A DNA stretch of 64,000 nt from Candidatus Melainabacteria bacterium RIFCSPHIGHO2_02_FULL_34_12 (lineage in GTDB: Bacteria > Cyanobacteriota > Vampirovibrionia > 2-02-FULL-35-15). Below, piece by piece: positions 52,135-60,438 of the stretch. Position numbers and translations under genes: made by a program. Each line of letters opens with the position of its first letter. The first letter of the stretch is position 1. The notes below the pieces were generated by a model. It was not told the DNA's origin. It ran no database searches and saw only the letters and a program-made list of their open reading frames with translations. The stretch is from the NCBI GenBank assembly GCA_001784555.1, contig MFRM01000007.1:26469-90468 (forward strand), written 5' to 3'.

Positions 52135-53358
52135 ATGGCTCAAAACTACGACATAGTCATTATTGGCGGGGGGATAATTGGTAATTCAATTGCAGCACAT
52201 CTGGCCAATGAAAGTGAAAATGAAAAACTAAAAATTGCTGTTATAAATTCATCTGATCTTGGCATACCTGCATCACAAGCTGCTGCCGGTCTTTTAACAC
52301 CATTTCAGCTTGGTGAAATGGAAAACCATTCCCTAAAAGAATTTTGCCTGAAATCCTTTGAATATTTTTTAAACTTCCAAAAACAAATAAGTGAAGAATG
52401 CAAGGTAAATCTTGGTTTTTCACAGTCTGGCTCTCTCTATCTTATTTTTTCAAATCTTGAATTTGCACAAAAAGAAAATGAGATCAAAAAATTAAGGAGC
52501 ATAACCTCTTCAAAAATTTCATTTATAAATAAACAGGATATTTCGAAACTGGAACCCCAAATTACCAAAGAAGCATTAAATGCATATTATTATCACGAAG
52601 AAGCATTTATAAATAATCCAAAATTTCTTAAAGCAATTATGGAATATTGTATTGAAAGAAAAGTAGATTATATTAATTCCGAAGTAAAAGAAATAAATGT
52701 TTCAAAATCAAGAGTTGAAAGCCTCCTGCTAAAAAATAACGAATGTATATATGCAAAAAACTTTGTTCTGTGTAATGGCATATGGGCCAATGATTTACTG
52801 AAAAAATTATTTGGTACAAGTGAAGATCTTATTAAAGCTGTTAAAGGCGAAGTTATCCAAATAGAATCAAATAAAGATTTAGAATCTTTAGAAAAAATAA
52901 TTTTTTGCAAAGAAGGCTATCTCTTGCCAAGACCTGCTACAAACCAATATGAAACTTCTTCTATATTAGTCGGAAGCACTTATGAAGAAATAAACACAGA
53001 GAAATGTCTAAATCCATTTTACAATTCTGTTCATGGAGTTAATTCTTTATTGAATTTATTCCAGAGAATTCTTCCGGCATATAGTGAGTTTTCTATATCA
53101 AAGATGTGGTCAGGACTTAGACCAAAGACCAAAGACAGCCTACCTGTAATAGGACAGACAGAACAGTTTGAAAACCTTATTTTGGCACTAGGTCATTATA
53201 GAAATGGAATATTAATGGGTCCTTATACAGGTAAATTAATAACTGAATTAATTATGAGTGGTCAATCTGAATATGATCTTGGATTATTTAAGTTAGAAAG
53301 ATTGCTTAAACCAACTTCTGAAAATAAAACCAACCAACATCTTATAACTAATCATTAA
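52135..53358 (+). CDS. thiO: Glycine oxidase ThiO-like FAD-dependent oxidoreductase
   Basis: ThiO oxidises glycine to dehydroglycine for thiazole synthesis. The product has the Rossmann GGGIIGNSIAAHLANES near the N-terminus, SSDLGIPASQAAAGLLTPFQ (typical of ThiO-like DAO proteins) and the C-terminal SKMWSGLRPKTKDSLPVIG and GHYRNGILMGPYTGKLI. I use the ATG at 52135, which starts the Rossmann strand closely; the frame continues six codons upstream to a TTG. thiS lies at the other end of this window. Sarcosine oxidase-type relatives are an alternative. Confidence 0.83.
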   Translation: MAQNYDIVIIGGGIIGNSIAAHLANESENEKLKIAVINSSDLGIPASQAAAGLLTPFQLGEMENHSLKEFCLKSFEYFLNFQKQISEECKVNLGFSQSGSLYLIFSNLEFAQKENEIKKLRSITSSKISFINKQDISKLEPQITKEALNAYYYHEEAFINNPKFLKAIMEYCIERKVDYINSEVKEINVSKSRVESLLLKNNECIYAKNFVLCNGIWANDLLKKLFGTSEDLIKAVKGEVIQIESNKDLESLEKIIFCKEGYLLPRPATNQYETSSILVGSTYEEINTEKCLNPFYNSVHGVNSLLNLFQRILPAYSEFSISKMWSGLRPKTKDSLPVIGQTEQFENLILALGHYRNGILMGPYTGKLITELIMSGQSEYDLGLFKLERLLKPTSENKTNQHLITNH

Positions 53359-53611
53359 GTGCACTGTAAGCAAGTTTATTCTCTTCTTCCAGAAGTCTTT
53401 TTGCAAGCATAATTAAAACATTGTATTGATAGCAACTTGGATATTCTTTTTTCATGATTTTTATATTGAAATAATCTTCTTCAATATTATTTAATTTTTG
53501 TTTTGTAAAATTATTTGATTTACAAGATGCTCTGTTAAATATACGATCAAAAGCATTGTTTATACTTTCATCTTCTGAATCATATTCAGTATTTATAACT
53601 TCATAGCCCAT
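53348..53611 (-). CDS. Small hypothetical acidic protein
   Basis: The 87-residue product is polar, rich in Asn/Glu/Asp (NTEYDSEDESINNAFDRIFN) with a short helix near the end (NVLIMLAKRLLEEENKL). I do not recognise it. It is convergent with thiO, overlapping by 11 bases. No clear ribosome binding site is evident, so its reality is uncertain. Confidence 0.4.
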   Translation of the reverse strand: MGYEVINTEYDSEDESINNAFDRIFNRASCKSNNFTKQKLNNIEEDYFNIKIMKKEYPSCYQYNVLIMLAKRLLEEENKLAYSALND

Positions 53612-53684
53612 ATAGGATATAATTTCGGAGTGAAGTTAAGAGATAATATAAGCTTAATAACGTAGTATAAATGGTAATCCCTCA

Positions 53685-54773
53685 GTGCTAACCCTTAAAA
53701 AAACAACTTTATTTGAAGAACATAAAAGTGCAGGTGCAAGACTTGTAAATTTTGCAGGCTATGAAATGCCTGTTCAATATCAGGGCATTATTGCAGAACA
53801 TAATGCAGTCAGAACAAACTGTGGAATATTTGATGTTTCACACATGGGAGAATTTGTGGTTTCAGGGAAAGATGCACTTAAATTTTTAAATTATCTTGTT
53901 CCTAATGACATAAAAAAAATCGAACAACCAGGCAAAGGCCTTTATACACAGCTTTGTAATGAAAACGGCGGCACAGTGGATGACTTAATTATTTACAGAA
54001 AAGATTTAGATTTTTTATGTGTAGTTAATGCCTCTAATATAGAAAAAGACTGGGCTTGGTTTAATAAATACAAATCAGGCTTTGATGTAGAATTGTCAAA
54101 CGTTTCAGAGCATATTTCACTTCTTGCAGTACAGGGACCAAAATCAATAACTTCACTAAGTCAGGCTTTTAATATCAGTGAAGATGCTTTAAATCTACAA
54201 AAATATTTTGAAATCAGAAAATATGGACCTTTTTGGTTTGCCAAAACCGGTTATACAGGTGAAGATGGATTTGAAATTTTTATTGATAATCCAAGGCTTG
54301 CGGTTGAACAATGGAGAAAACTTATTAATTATGGTGTAATTCCATGCGGACTTGGAGCCAGAGACACTCTTAGGCTTGAGGCTGCTTATCCACTTTATGG
54401 ACATGAATTAGATGATGAAACATCACCTCTTGAAGCAGGTTTAGGATGGAGTGTAAAGCTTGAAAAAGATTCAGATTTTATAGGAAAAGAGATTCTTATA
54501 AAACAAAAAAAGGAAGGTTTAAAAAAGGAATTGGTTTGTCTTAAAATAAATGACAAGGCAATAGCAAGACAAGGCTACAAAGTATGTAAGAAAGATGGCT
54601 CTGAAATTGGAATTGTATGTAGCGGATCACAGGGAATTACACTTAGATATCCCATTGCTACAGCTTATGTTACACCTGAAAATACAGAAATCGGCAAAGA
54701 GTTATTTGTAAATATCAGGGGGAAACTTGTTTCTGCAACGATTGTACAAAGACCGTTTTATAAACAACGCTAA
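53685..54773 (+). CDS. gcvT: Glycine cleavage system T protein (aminomethyltransferase)
   Basis: GcvT transfers the methylene group from the H-protein to tetrahydrofolate. The 362-residue product has the N-terminal LVNFAGYEMPVQYQGIIAEH, FDVSHMGEFVVSG, YTQLCNENGGTVDDLIIYR, TGYTGEDGFEIF and the C-terminal LGARDTLRLEAAYPLYGHEL and RPFYKQR. All are family landmarks, and length is normal. The start is GTG at 53685. gcvH and gcvP are not adjacent. Confidence 0.93.
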   Translation: MLTLKKTTLFEEHKSAGARLVNFAGYEMPVQYQGIIAEHNAVRTNCGIFDVSHMGEFVVSGKDALKFLNYLVPNDIKKIEQPGKGLYTQLCNENGGTVDDLIIYRKDLDFLCVVNASNIEKDWAWFNKYKSGFDVELSNVSEHISLLAVQGPKSITSLSQAFNISEDALNLQKYFEIRKYGPFWFAKTGYTGEDGFEIFIDNPRLAVEQWRKLINYGVIPCGLGARDTLRLEAAYPLYGHELDDETSPLEAGLGWSVKLEKDSDFIGKEILIKQKKEGLKKELVCLKINDKAIARQGYKVCKKDGSEIGIVCSGSQGITLRYPIATAYVTPENTEIGKELFVNIRGKLVSATIVQRPFYKQR

Positions 54774-54786
54774 ATGTCAATGACAA

Positions 54787-55347
54787 TTAAACACTCAATA
54801 TTTCTTTTTCTTTAGAAGCCGTTAAATCATCAATTTCTTTTGTATGTTTATCAGTAATTTTTTGAAGATGCTCCTGTTGTTTTCTGGATTCATCTTCTGA
54901 AACTTGTTTTTCTTTTTCAAGTTTTTTAATGGCTTCAAGTCCGTCACGACGAGCATTTCTTATAGCCACTTTCCCGTCTTCTGCATATTTTTTTATAATT
55001 TTTACAAGTTCCTTTCTTCTCTCTTCAGTTAAAGTAGGAACTACTATCCTTAATACATTTCCATCATTATTTAGAGTCATGCCAATATCTGATTTGTTTA
55101 TTGCTATCTCAATATCTTTTAGAGAACTCTTATCGTACGGCTGTATAACCAGACACTTTCCATCAGGGGTTGAAATATTAGCAACTTGTTTTAATGGTGT
55201 TGGGGCCCCATAATAATTAACCATTACTCTATCTAATAAAGCTGGATTTGCTCTTCCGCTACGAACGCTTTGTAGTTCTTTTTGGGTAAGTAAAATTGCT
55301 TTCTTCATCTGCTCTTCAGCATTTTTCATTACATCTGTGGCTTGCAT
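54787..55347 (-). CDS. frr: Ribosome recycling factor
   Basis: RRF and EF-G split the post-termination ribosome. The 186-residue product shows SVRSGRANPALLDRVMVNYY, LKQVANISTPDGKCLVIQPY, VPTLTEERRKELVKIIKKYA and RNARRDGLEAIKKLEKEK, the near-universal order. GGAGG precedes the ATG by five bases (CGGAGGACATATA-ATG). pyrH is not next to it. It is convergent with gcvT and followed upstream by the second copy of the MITE-like element. Confidence 0.95.
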   Translation of the reverse strand: MQATDVMKNAEEQMKKAILLTQKELQSVRSGRANPALLDRVMVNYYGAPTPLKQVANISTPDGKCLVIQPYDKSSLKDIEIAINKSDIGMTLNNDGNVLRIVVPTLTEERRKELVKIIKKYAEDGKVAIRNARRDGLEAIKKLEKEKQVSEDESRKQQEHLQKITDKHTKEIDDLTASKEKEILSV

Positions 55348-55405
55348 TTATATGTCCTCCGAATAAGTAATATAATACAACAAATAAATCCTTTTAATAT
55401 ATTCT

Positions 55406-55598
55406 AGATTTACACAAATTTTATTTAGCTACATGTGCCTGCTCCGGGGCTTCCAAAGCCATCGGTGTTCTCTGCTATATATTTCGACAATTATTAAGCA
55501 TCACAATATCATAAACTTTAAGTAATCTTGGTCAAGAAGTTACCTCGGGCTGTTCAGCCCCTGCGCTAGGCACATGTGGCTTATATTTGTGTAAATCC
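55406..55598. repeat. 193-bp inverted-repeat element, copy B (MITE-like)
   Basis: It has the same plan as 37785-37979: terminal arms AGATTTACACAAAT on the left and AGGATTTACACAAAT on the right (read inward), then GCTACATGTGCC and GCCACATGTGCC. The internal hairpins GGCTT-CCA-AAGCC and GGGCTG-TT-CAGCCC are the same. The two arms within each copy match each other better than they match the other copy, meaning that base changes are paired. Confidence 0.8.
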
Positions 55599-55603
55599 TT
55601 TTT

Positions 55604-56437
55604 TTAATGTATCAAACCTCTGAAATTAAGATATAAAACCAATATTCCAAGTATCACCCTGTAAATTACAAATATATGTGTCTTATGAGATTGTAAATAT
55701 TTAAGCAAAAAATCAATTGCCATAAATCCAGACAGACATGCAAAAATTACTCCTATTACAAGTTCCTGCCATATAATTTCACTAGCACCAGTATTTAAGA
55801 CAGAAATTAATGTGGATAATTCAAGTACTCCACTTGCAAGAATTGCAGGCACACTTAGTAAAAATGAAAACTTTGCTGCATGCGATCTTTTAAATCCCAA
55901 TAATAAACCTGCAAATATTGTAACTCCTGATCTGGAAACGCCTGGAATAAGTGCAAAAGACTGCGCAATTCCAATAAGCAAAACATCTAAAGGGTTAATG
56001 TTTCCTATAGTTCTGGTTTCTTTTGAAAAGATTTCACTTATATAGAGAAGAAGCCCAAAAAATATAAGATAAAAAGAAACAGTATTTAAACTCCTCGCAA
56101 GACCAGCTTCAATTGGTTCTTTAAATAAAAATCCAAAAATACAAATAGGAATAGTGCCAAGTATAATCCAAAAACCTAGTTTTGAATCATAAGAAGTAAG
56201 TTTTTTATTTGTAAGTAAATCATTTATAAAAGCTCCATAAATCTTAATTAAATCTTTCCAGAAATAAATAATTACAGAAAACATTGTGCCAAGCTGTAGT
56301 ACTGCTGAAAAAGCAGTTCCTGGATCTTTCCAGTGAAAAAGCGCAGGCACAATTCTTAGATGTGCAGTACTGCTAATAGGTAAAAATTCTGTAAATCCTT
56401 GAACAATTCCCAGGATTATTGATTGAAATAAATTCAT
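55604..56437 (-). CDS. uppP: Undecaprenyl-diphosphate phosphatase (BacA/UppP)
   Basis: UppP regenerates the undecaprenyl phosphate carrier for peptidoglycan and other envelope polymers. The 277-residue membrane protein has GFTEFLPISSTAHLRIV near the N-terminus with the catalytic Glu-rich region and the PGVSRSGVTIFAGLLLGF motif with the catalytic Arg. About eight helices are visible. It directly follows trmD (one base apart), and its own ATG is at 56437. Confidence 0.95.
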   Translation of the reverse strand: MNLFQSIILGIVQGFTEFLPISSTAHLRIVPALFHWKDPGTAFSAVLQLGTMFSVIIYFWKDLIKIYGAFINDLLTNKKLTSYDSKLGFWIILGTIPICIFGFLFKEPIEAGLARSLNTVSFYLIFFGLLLYISEIFSKETRTIGNINPLDVLLIGIAQSFALIPGVSRSGVTIFAGLLLGFKRSHAAKFSFLLSVPAILASGVLELSTLISVLNTGASEIIWQELVIGVIFACLSGFMAIDFLLKYLQSHKTHIFVIYRVILGILVLYLNFRGLIH

Positions 56438-57121
56438 TTATTTAACATTGTCTATCATATCAGGCCTGTTTTTTTTAGTTTTTGCCAGAGATTGTTCCTC
56501 ACGCCATTTTTTTATCTGGGCATGATGGCCACTGAGCAGAACATCAGGAACTTTCCAGCTATTAAATTCCTGCGGCCTCGTATACTGAGGATATTCTAAA
56601 AGCCCGTTTTGAAAAGAAAAAGACTCCTCGTCAAATGTTTCTTCTTTTTTCAGTACACCTTCAATCAATCTAGAAGTAGAATCAATTACTGAAAGTGCAC
56701 AAAGTTCTCCACCAGTAAGAATAAAATCACCCATACAAACTTCATAATCTACAATATTTGTAATTCTTTCATCATATCCTTCATAACGACCGCAAATTAT
56801 AATGATTTGTTCTTCATTTTTTAAAGACTGGGCAAATTTTTGATCCCATTTTCTTCCACTTGCAGAAGTAATGAGAACTTTTGACCTATCTTTACGCTTA
56901 ATGTTATTAAGAGCATTAAAAATAGGCTCAACCATGAAAATAAGCCCTACACCGCCTCCATAAGGTAAATCATCTACCTGTTTATGCCTTCCCAGTCCAA
57001 AAGGTCTAAGGTCTACAGTGTTTACCTTAATTTTCTCTTCCCTGCAAGCTCTTCCTATAATTCCAAGCTGACAGTAAGTATTTATAATGTCTGGAAATAA
57101 TGTGATGATGTCAAATTGCAT
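56438..57121 (-). CDS. trmD: tRNA (guanine37-N1)-methyltransferase
   Basis: TrmD methylates G37 in tRNAs reading CNN codons. The product of about 227 residues starts MQFDIITLFPDIINTYCQLG and shows VDDLPYGGGVGLIFMVEPI, the trefoil-knot CGRYEGYDERI, VCMGDFILTGGELCALSVID and the C-terminal QYTRPQEFNSWKVPDVLLSG. Its frame is open further upstream into a repeat fragment at 57128-57151, but the ATG at 57121 gives the normal N-terminus. uppP follows without a gap. Confidence 0.94.
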   Translation of the reverse strand: MQFDIITLFPDIINTYCQLGIIGRACREEKIKVNTVDLRPFGLGRHKQVDDLPYGGGVGLIFMVEPIFNALNNIKRKDRSKVLITSASGRKWDQKFAQSLKNEEQIIIICGRYEGYDERITNIVDYEVCMGDFILTGGELCALSVIDSTSRLIEGVLKKEETFDEESFSFQNGLLEYPQYTRPQEFNSWKVPDVLLSGHHAQIKKWREEQSLAKTKKNRPDMIDNVK

Positions 57122-57127
57122 TTCTTT

Positions 57128-57151
57128 TTTATATCGCTCCAGACAAGCCTG
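57128..57151. repeat. Fragment of the 85-bp double-hairpin repeat
   Basis: TATATCGCTCCAGACAAGC matches the left part of the elements at 12574 and 59217, then diverges into TGTGTTTCC. It lies directly upstream of the trmD start. Confidence 0.6.
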
Positions 57152-57198
57152 TGTTTCCTTTTTTTTCAACTATAATTATAATCTAAAAAGGATATTAA

Positions 57199-58206
57199 AT
57201 GCTAATTCTCGGAATAGAAACAAGCTGTGACGAAACATGCTGCGCCATTGTAGAGGATGGCAGAAGAGTCATTGTTAATAATGTGATTTCACAAATTGAA
57301 CTTCATAAAGAGTTTGGCGGAGTAAAACCAAGTGTTGCAAAGTTTGCACATGAAGAAGTAATTGATGATCTTATAAATAAAACACTAAGAGATGCAAAAT
57401 TAAATTTTGAAAGTTTAGATGCAATTGCAGTAACCATAGGACCTGGCTTGGTTATTTCACTTCTGGTAGGTTTTAAAAAAGCAAAAGAGCTTTCTAAAAA
57501 GTACACTAAAAAATTAATCGGAGTAAATCACTTATACGCTCATATTTGTTCAAATTTTCTTGAGTCAGACCTGGAACCGCCATTTATATGCCTCCTGGCA
57601 AGCGGCGGTCACACTCAGATAATTAATGTAAAAACCTTTACTGACTATGAAATCTTAGGCAGTACCTTAGATGATGCCTGCGGGGAAGCATTTGATAAAA
57701 TCGGAAGATTACTTGGTCTGTCATATCCCGGAGGACCAAATCTTGAAATACTTGCAACTAGTGGAAATCCAGAAGCATTTATATTACCTGAAGCAAAAGT
57801 AAATCCATATGATTTTAGTTTCAGTGGATTAAAAACTGCTGTTTTAAGGCTGGTTCAAAAACTTCCTGAAAATTATAATCGTGCAGACCTTGCTGCAAGC
57901 TTTCAGGAAAATGTTACAAATACTCTGGTAAAAAAAATTGTCTGGGCAGCTAAAAAGACAAACACAAAAAAAATAGTAATTGCAGGCGGAGTATCAGCAA
58001 ACAAAACACTCAGAAAAAAACTTCTTGAAGTATCTGACATTCCTGTTTATATGCCTGATTTAAAATACTGTACTGATAATGCAGCAATGGTAGCCAGCGC
58101 AGGATATCTTCTGAAAGATATTCCTCAGGATACTGATGCTATGGATGTTTTTGCTAAAGATCCTTCCTGCATTAAATTAAAAACTCTTTTAAAAGCTTCT
58201 TCATAG
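57199..58206 (+). CDS. tsaD: tRNA N6-adenosine threonylcarbamoyltransferase
   Basis: TsaD transfers threonylcarbamoyl to A37 of ANN-decoding tRNAs and contains a metal. The 335-residue product has the N-terminal LGIETSCDETCCAIVEDG, FAHEEVIDDLI (metal-binding HxxxH region begins with HEE), VNHLYAHICSN with the second His, CLLASGGHTQII, and the PGGPNLEI and GGVSANKTLR segments. Length is normal. Its end overlaps convergent miaA by 82 bases. Confidence 0.95.
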   Translation: MLILGIETSCDETCCAIVEDGRRVIVNNVISQIELHKEFGGVKPSVAKFAHEEVIDDLINKTLRDAKLNFESLDAIAVTIGPGLVISLLVGFKKAKELSKKYTKKLIGVNHLYAHICSNFLESDLEPPFICLLASGGHTQIINVKTFTDYEILGSTLDDACGEAFDKIGRLLGLSYPGGPNLEILATSGNPEAFILPEAKVNPYDFSFSGLKTAVLRLVQKLPENYNRADLAASFQENVTNTLVKKIVWAAKKTNTKKIVIAGGVSANKTLRKKLLEVSDIPVYMPDLKYCTDNAAMVASAGYLLKDIPQDTDAMDVFAKDPSCIKLKTLLKASS

Positions 58207-59081
58207 CCTAACTCATCTAAGTAAACCCAGTGTATTTTTTTATTTGCACGGAACCAGGTCATTTGTCTTTTAACCAACTGCCTGGTATGTAAAGTAATCT
58301 TTTCAATCATATCTTCAAGCTTTATATTATTATTTAAAAAATCAATAACCTCAGCATATCCAATGGTCCGCTTAAATAAATCCAGCATTCCATATTTATT
58401 CTGTAACTCTTTCACTTCATCAATAAGACCATTTGCACAAAAAGCGAAAGCACGTTTTTCAATTAATTTTGTATGAAGTTCTCTGTTTTTAAATGTAAGT
58501 CCTACCCAGAGAACATCATAAGGCAGCTCTCTCATTGTTTTTAATTTTGAAAAAAGCTTATTTGTTTTGTAGATCACTTCAAGTGCACGAATGGTCCTGA
58601 AATTATCATTTGGATGAATGATCTCTGTAGCTTTAGGATCTAAGTCTTTAAGATTTTTATATAATTCTTCCTGAGTATATTGTTTTAGCTGTCTGCGGAA
58701 ACTCATATCAGGTTTAACTTCTGGGATTGAAAGTCCAAGAAGGACCGAATTTAAATATAATCCTGTACCACCTACGAATAAAGGCATCTGTCCTTTTGCA
58801 AAAATATCCTTTATTAGTTTTTCGGATTCTCTTTTATACAAACCAACCGTGAAATCCGAACCTGGTTCAACCAGATCAATTAAATAATGCGGGACATCTT
58901 TCATCTCATCATATGTAGGTTTCGATGTCCCTATGTTCATGCCTTTATAAACAAGTCTTGAATCTGCTGAAATTATTTCAAAAGGTAATTTTTCAGCAAG
59001 CTCAATTGCAATTTTTGATTTGTATGTGCAACTTGGTCCAACAAGTGCATAAACAGTTTTTTTACGTTCTGAATCCACCAC
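58125..59081 (-). CDS. miaA: tRNA dimethylallyltransferase
   Basis: MiaA adds a dimethylallyl group to A37 of tRNAs reading UNN codons. The 318-residue product has EIISADSRLVYKGMNIGTSK, VPHYLIDLVEPGSDF, PLFVGGTGLYLNSVL, and TRQLVKRQMTWFRANKKIHW. The P-loop is altered: GPSCTYKS stands where the family has GPTASGKT or similar, so the usual Gly before the Lys is Tyr. The rest is conserved. The C-terminus overlaps tsaD by 82 bases, and the start is GTG at 59081. Tandem tRNA-modification genes tsaD and miaA are convergent. Confidence 0.9.
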   Translation of the reverse strand: MVDSERKKTVYALVGPSCTYKSKIAIELAEKLPFEIISADSRLVYKGMNIGTSKPTYDEMKDVPHYLIDLVEPGSDFTVGLYKRESEKLIKDIFAKGQMPLFVGGTGLYLNSVLLGLSIPEVKPDMSFRRQLKQYTQEELYKNLKDLDPKATEIIHPNDNFRTIRALEVIYKTNKLFSKLKTMRELPYDVLWVGLTFKNRELHTKLIEKRAFAFCANGLIDEVKELQNKYGMLDLFKRTIGYAEVIDFLNNNIKLEDMIEKITLHTRQLVKRQMTWFRANKKIHWVYLDELGYEEAFKRVFNLMQEGSLAKTSIASVS

Positions 59082-59161
59082 GACACAATAGGTTAACAGA
59101 AAAAGCTCTAGCTTTCATCAGGACTTCTATCACGTATGATCGGATTTCTAATTTCTAATAT

Positions 59162-59210
59162 CGTCCACGAGAGGAATTGAACCTCCGACCTAGGCGTTAG
59201 GAGTGCCTTG
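59162..59210 (-). pseudogene. 3' half of a tRNA-Arg-like sequence
   Basis: From anticodon stem to 3' end the sequence is tRNA-like: anticodon loop CTCCTAA (CCU), T arm GGAGG-TTCAATT-CCTCT and the acceptor 3' strand CGTGGAC with a G discriminator. The required 5' strand GTCCACG and D arm are absent; instead the 85-bp repeat at 59217-59300 follows at once. It is not identical to the intact tRNA-Arg at 59329-59401. Confidence 0.75.
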
Positions 59211-59216
59211 GTTTTT

Positions 59217-59300
59217 TATATCGCTCCAGACAAGCTGGAGCATCTCTTGGTAGATTCTATTAGTCTGAACGGATTTGCCAAATAAATTGGTCAAATCCTA
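59217..59300. repeat. 85-bp double-hairpin repeat, copy 2
   Basis: The first hairpin is GCTCCAG-ACAAG-CTGGAGC (59223-59241), with one or two more pairs outside. The second is GGATTTGCCAA...TTGGTCAAATCC (59271-59298). It has the same order and spacing as 12574-12658. It separates the tRNA-Arg fragment from the intact tRNA-Arg. Confidence 0.75.
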
Positions 59301-59328
59301 TCCATGCAAGTACCTTTTGAAGAATGCC

Positions 59329-59401
59329 CACCCTCGATAGGAATTGAACCTACAACCTAAGCGTTAGGAGTGCTTTGCTCTATCCATTGAGCTACGAGGG
59401 C
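59329..59401 (-). tRNA. tRNA-Arg (CCU)
   Basis: Seventy-three bases fold as a standard cloverleaf: acceptor GCCCTCG with CGAGGGT, D arm GCTC-AATGGATA-GAGC, anticodon stem AAGCA/CGCTT, loop CTCCTAA with anticodon CCT, and T arm GTAGG-TTCAATT-CCTAT. The discriminator is G and CCA is not encoded. The innermost anticodon-stem pair is A-C. Confidence 0.93.
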
Positions 59402-59440
59402 AGGTACATTCAGAGAATTAGGATAACAGAAATTAGGATA

Positions 59441-59467
59441 AACTTACTTGTTCTAAGTAAGTTTTTT
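59441..59467 (+). terminator. Hairpin with T-run, possible terminator or attenuator
   Basis: AACTTACTT, a five-base loop and AAGTAAGTT form a perfect nine-bp stem followed by TTTT (plus strand). No plus-strand gene ends just before it. It lies about 115 bases upstream of the GH-like gene, so it may act as an attenuator in that leader. Confidence 0.5.
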
Positions 59468-59577
59468 AAAATAAACTAAAACAATATTTGTATATTTTCG
59501 TCGTTTTAACTAAATTTAGACTGATAATGATTTTAATAGGGTATATGTAAATAAATAACTGCATAAGTATAAATATT

Positions 59578-60438
59578 ATGAAAAAATTTAAAAATCTTGG
59601 GCCTGATTTGTTTTTAACAATTTGCATAAGCTGTATCATACTCTTTATATTTTCTATACCATCATTTTCAAGTTCAAAAGAATTAATTACAGGTGGAAAA
59701 GGGATATGGATAAATATCTGGAACTACCCGGCAAATCCAGACATGTATTGTGAACAATTAAAATCAAAAGGAATAGATACAATTTATCTGCAAATTTCCA
59801 GATCTAATACTCCTGCCATACAACATCCGGAAAAATTAAACAGAATCATCTCATCCGCTCACCAGAGGAATATGAAAGTAATTGGCTGGACTTATGTTTT
59901 TCTAAAAAATCCCCTTGCAGATGCTAAAAAATTTTTACAGGCAGTCTTTTATAAAACACCAGATGGCGATTCACTGGACGGCATGGCAGCAGATATTGAA
60001 GAAACTACAAACCCCTATGTCATAGAAACATTTGCAAAAGCAGTAAGAAAAACTGTTGGAAGTAAATACCCTCTGATAGCTATAACATTTTCACCGGTCT
60101 TAAAAAGAGCACAACCTCAATTCTATCCATGGAAAACCATTGCAAGTAATTTTGACATAATAGCCCCTATGACTTACTGGCACGGCTTGGTTAAATATCG
60201 CTCAGAAAAAGGTGCATACGACTACACCACGCAAACCATTGCAAAAATAAAACAATACACACAAAGAGATGACATTACAATACATTTAATTGGCGACGGA
60301 CAAAAAACTTCAAAACAAGAAATCTTAGGATTTTTAAAAGCTGCAAGTGATCATGGAATTAATGGCGGAGTTAGTTTGTACCCCTGGTATACACCACAAA
60401 AACACCAGGTAGATATCCTGGGTGATTTTAAAATTTAA
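59578..60438 (+). CDS. Secreted TIM-barrel glycoside hydrolase-like protein
   Basis: The 286-residue product has an N-terminal hydrophobic segment (LFLTICISCIILFIFSIPSF, residues about 11-31) that is a signal or anchor. A (beta/alpha)8-like domain follows: KGIWINIWNYPANPDM, KGIDTIYLQISRS, NMKVIGWTYVFL, GMAADIEETTNPYVIE with a likely acidic catalytic position, and FDIIAPMTYWHG. It resembles putative glycoside hydrolase families of bacterial envelopes. Substrate is unknown. It ends opposite tadA, overlapping by four bases. Confidence 0.75.
   Translation: MKKFKNLGPDLFLTICISCIILFIFSIPSFSSSKELITGGKGIWINIWNYPANPDMYCEQLKSKGIDTIYLQISRSNTPAIQHPEKLNRIISSAHQRNMKVIGWTYVFLKNPLADAKKFLQAVFYKTPDGDSLDGMAADIEETTNPYVIETFAKAVRKTVGSKYPLIAITFSPVLKRAQPQFYPWKTIASNFDIIAPMTYWHGLVKYRSEKGAYDYTTQTIAKIKQYTQRDDITIHLIGDGQKTSKQEILGFLKAASDHGINGGVSLYPWYTPQKHQVDILGDFKI

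Noticed and set aside
59162..59210. Functional second tRNA-Arg
   Set aside because: The 5' acceptor strand and D arm are absent in the flanking sequence; a group I intron is also unlikely because the break is not in the anticodon loop.
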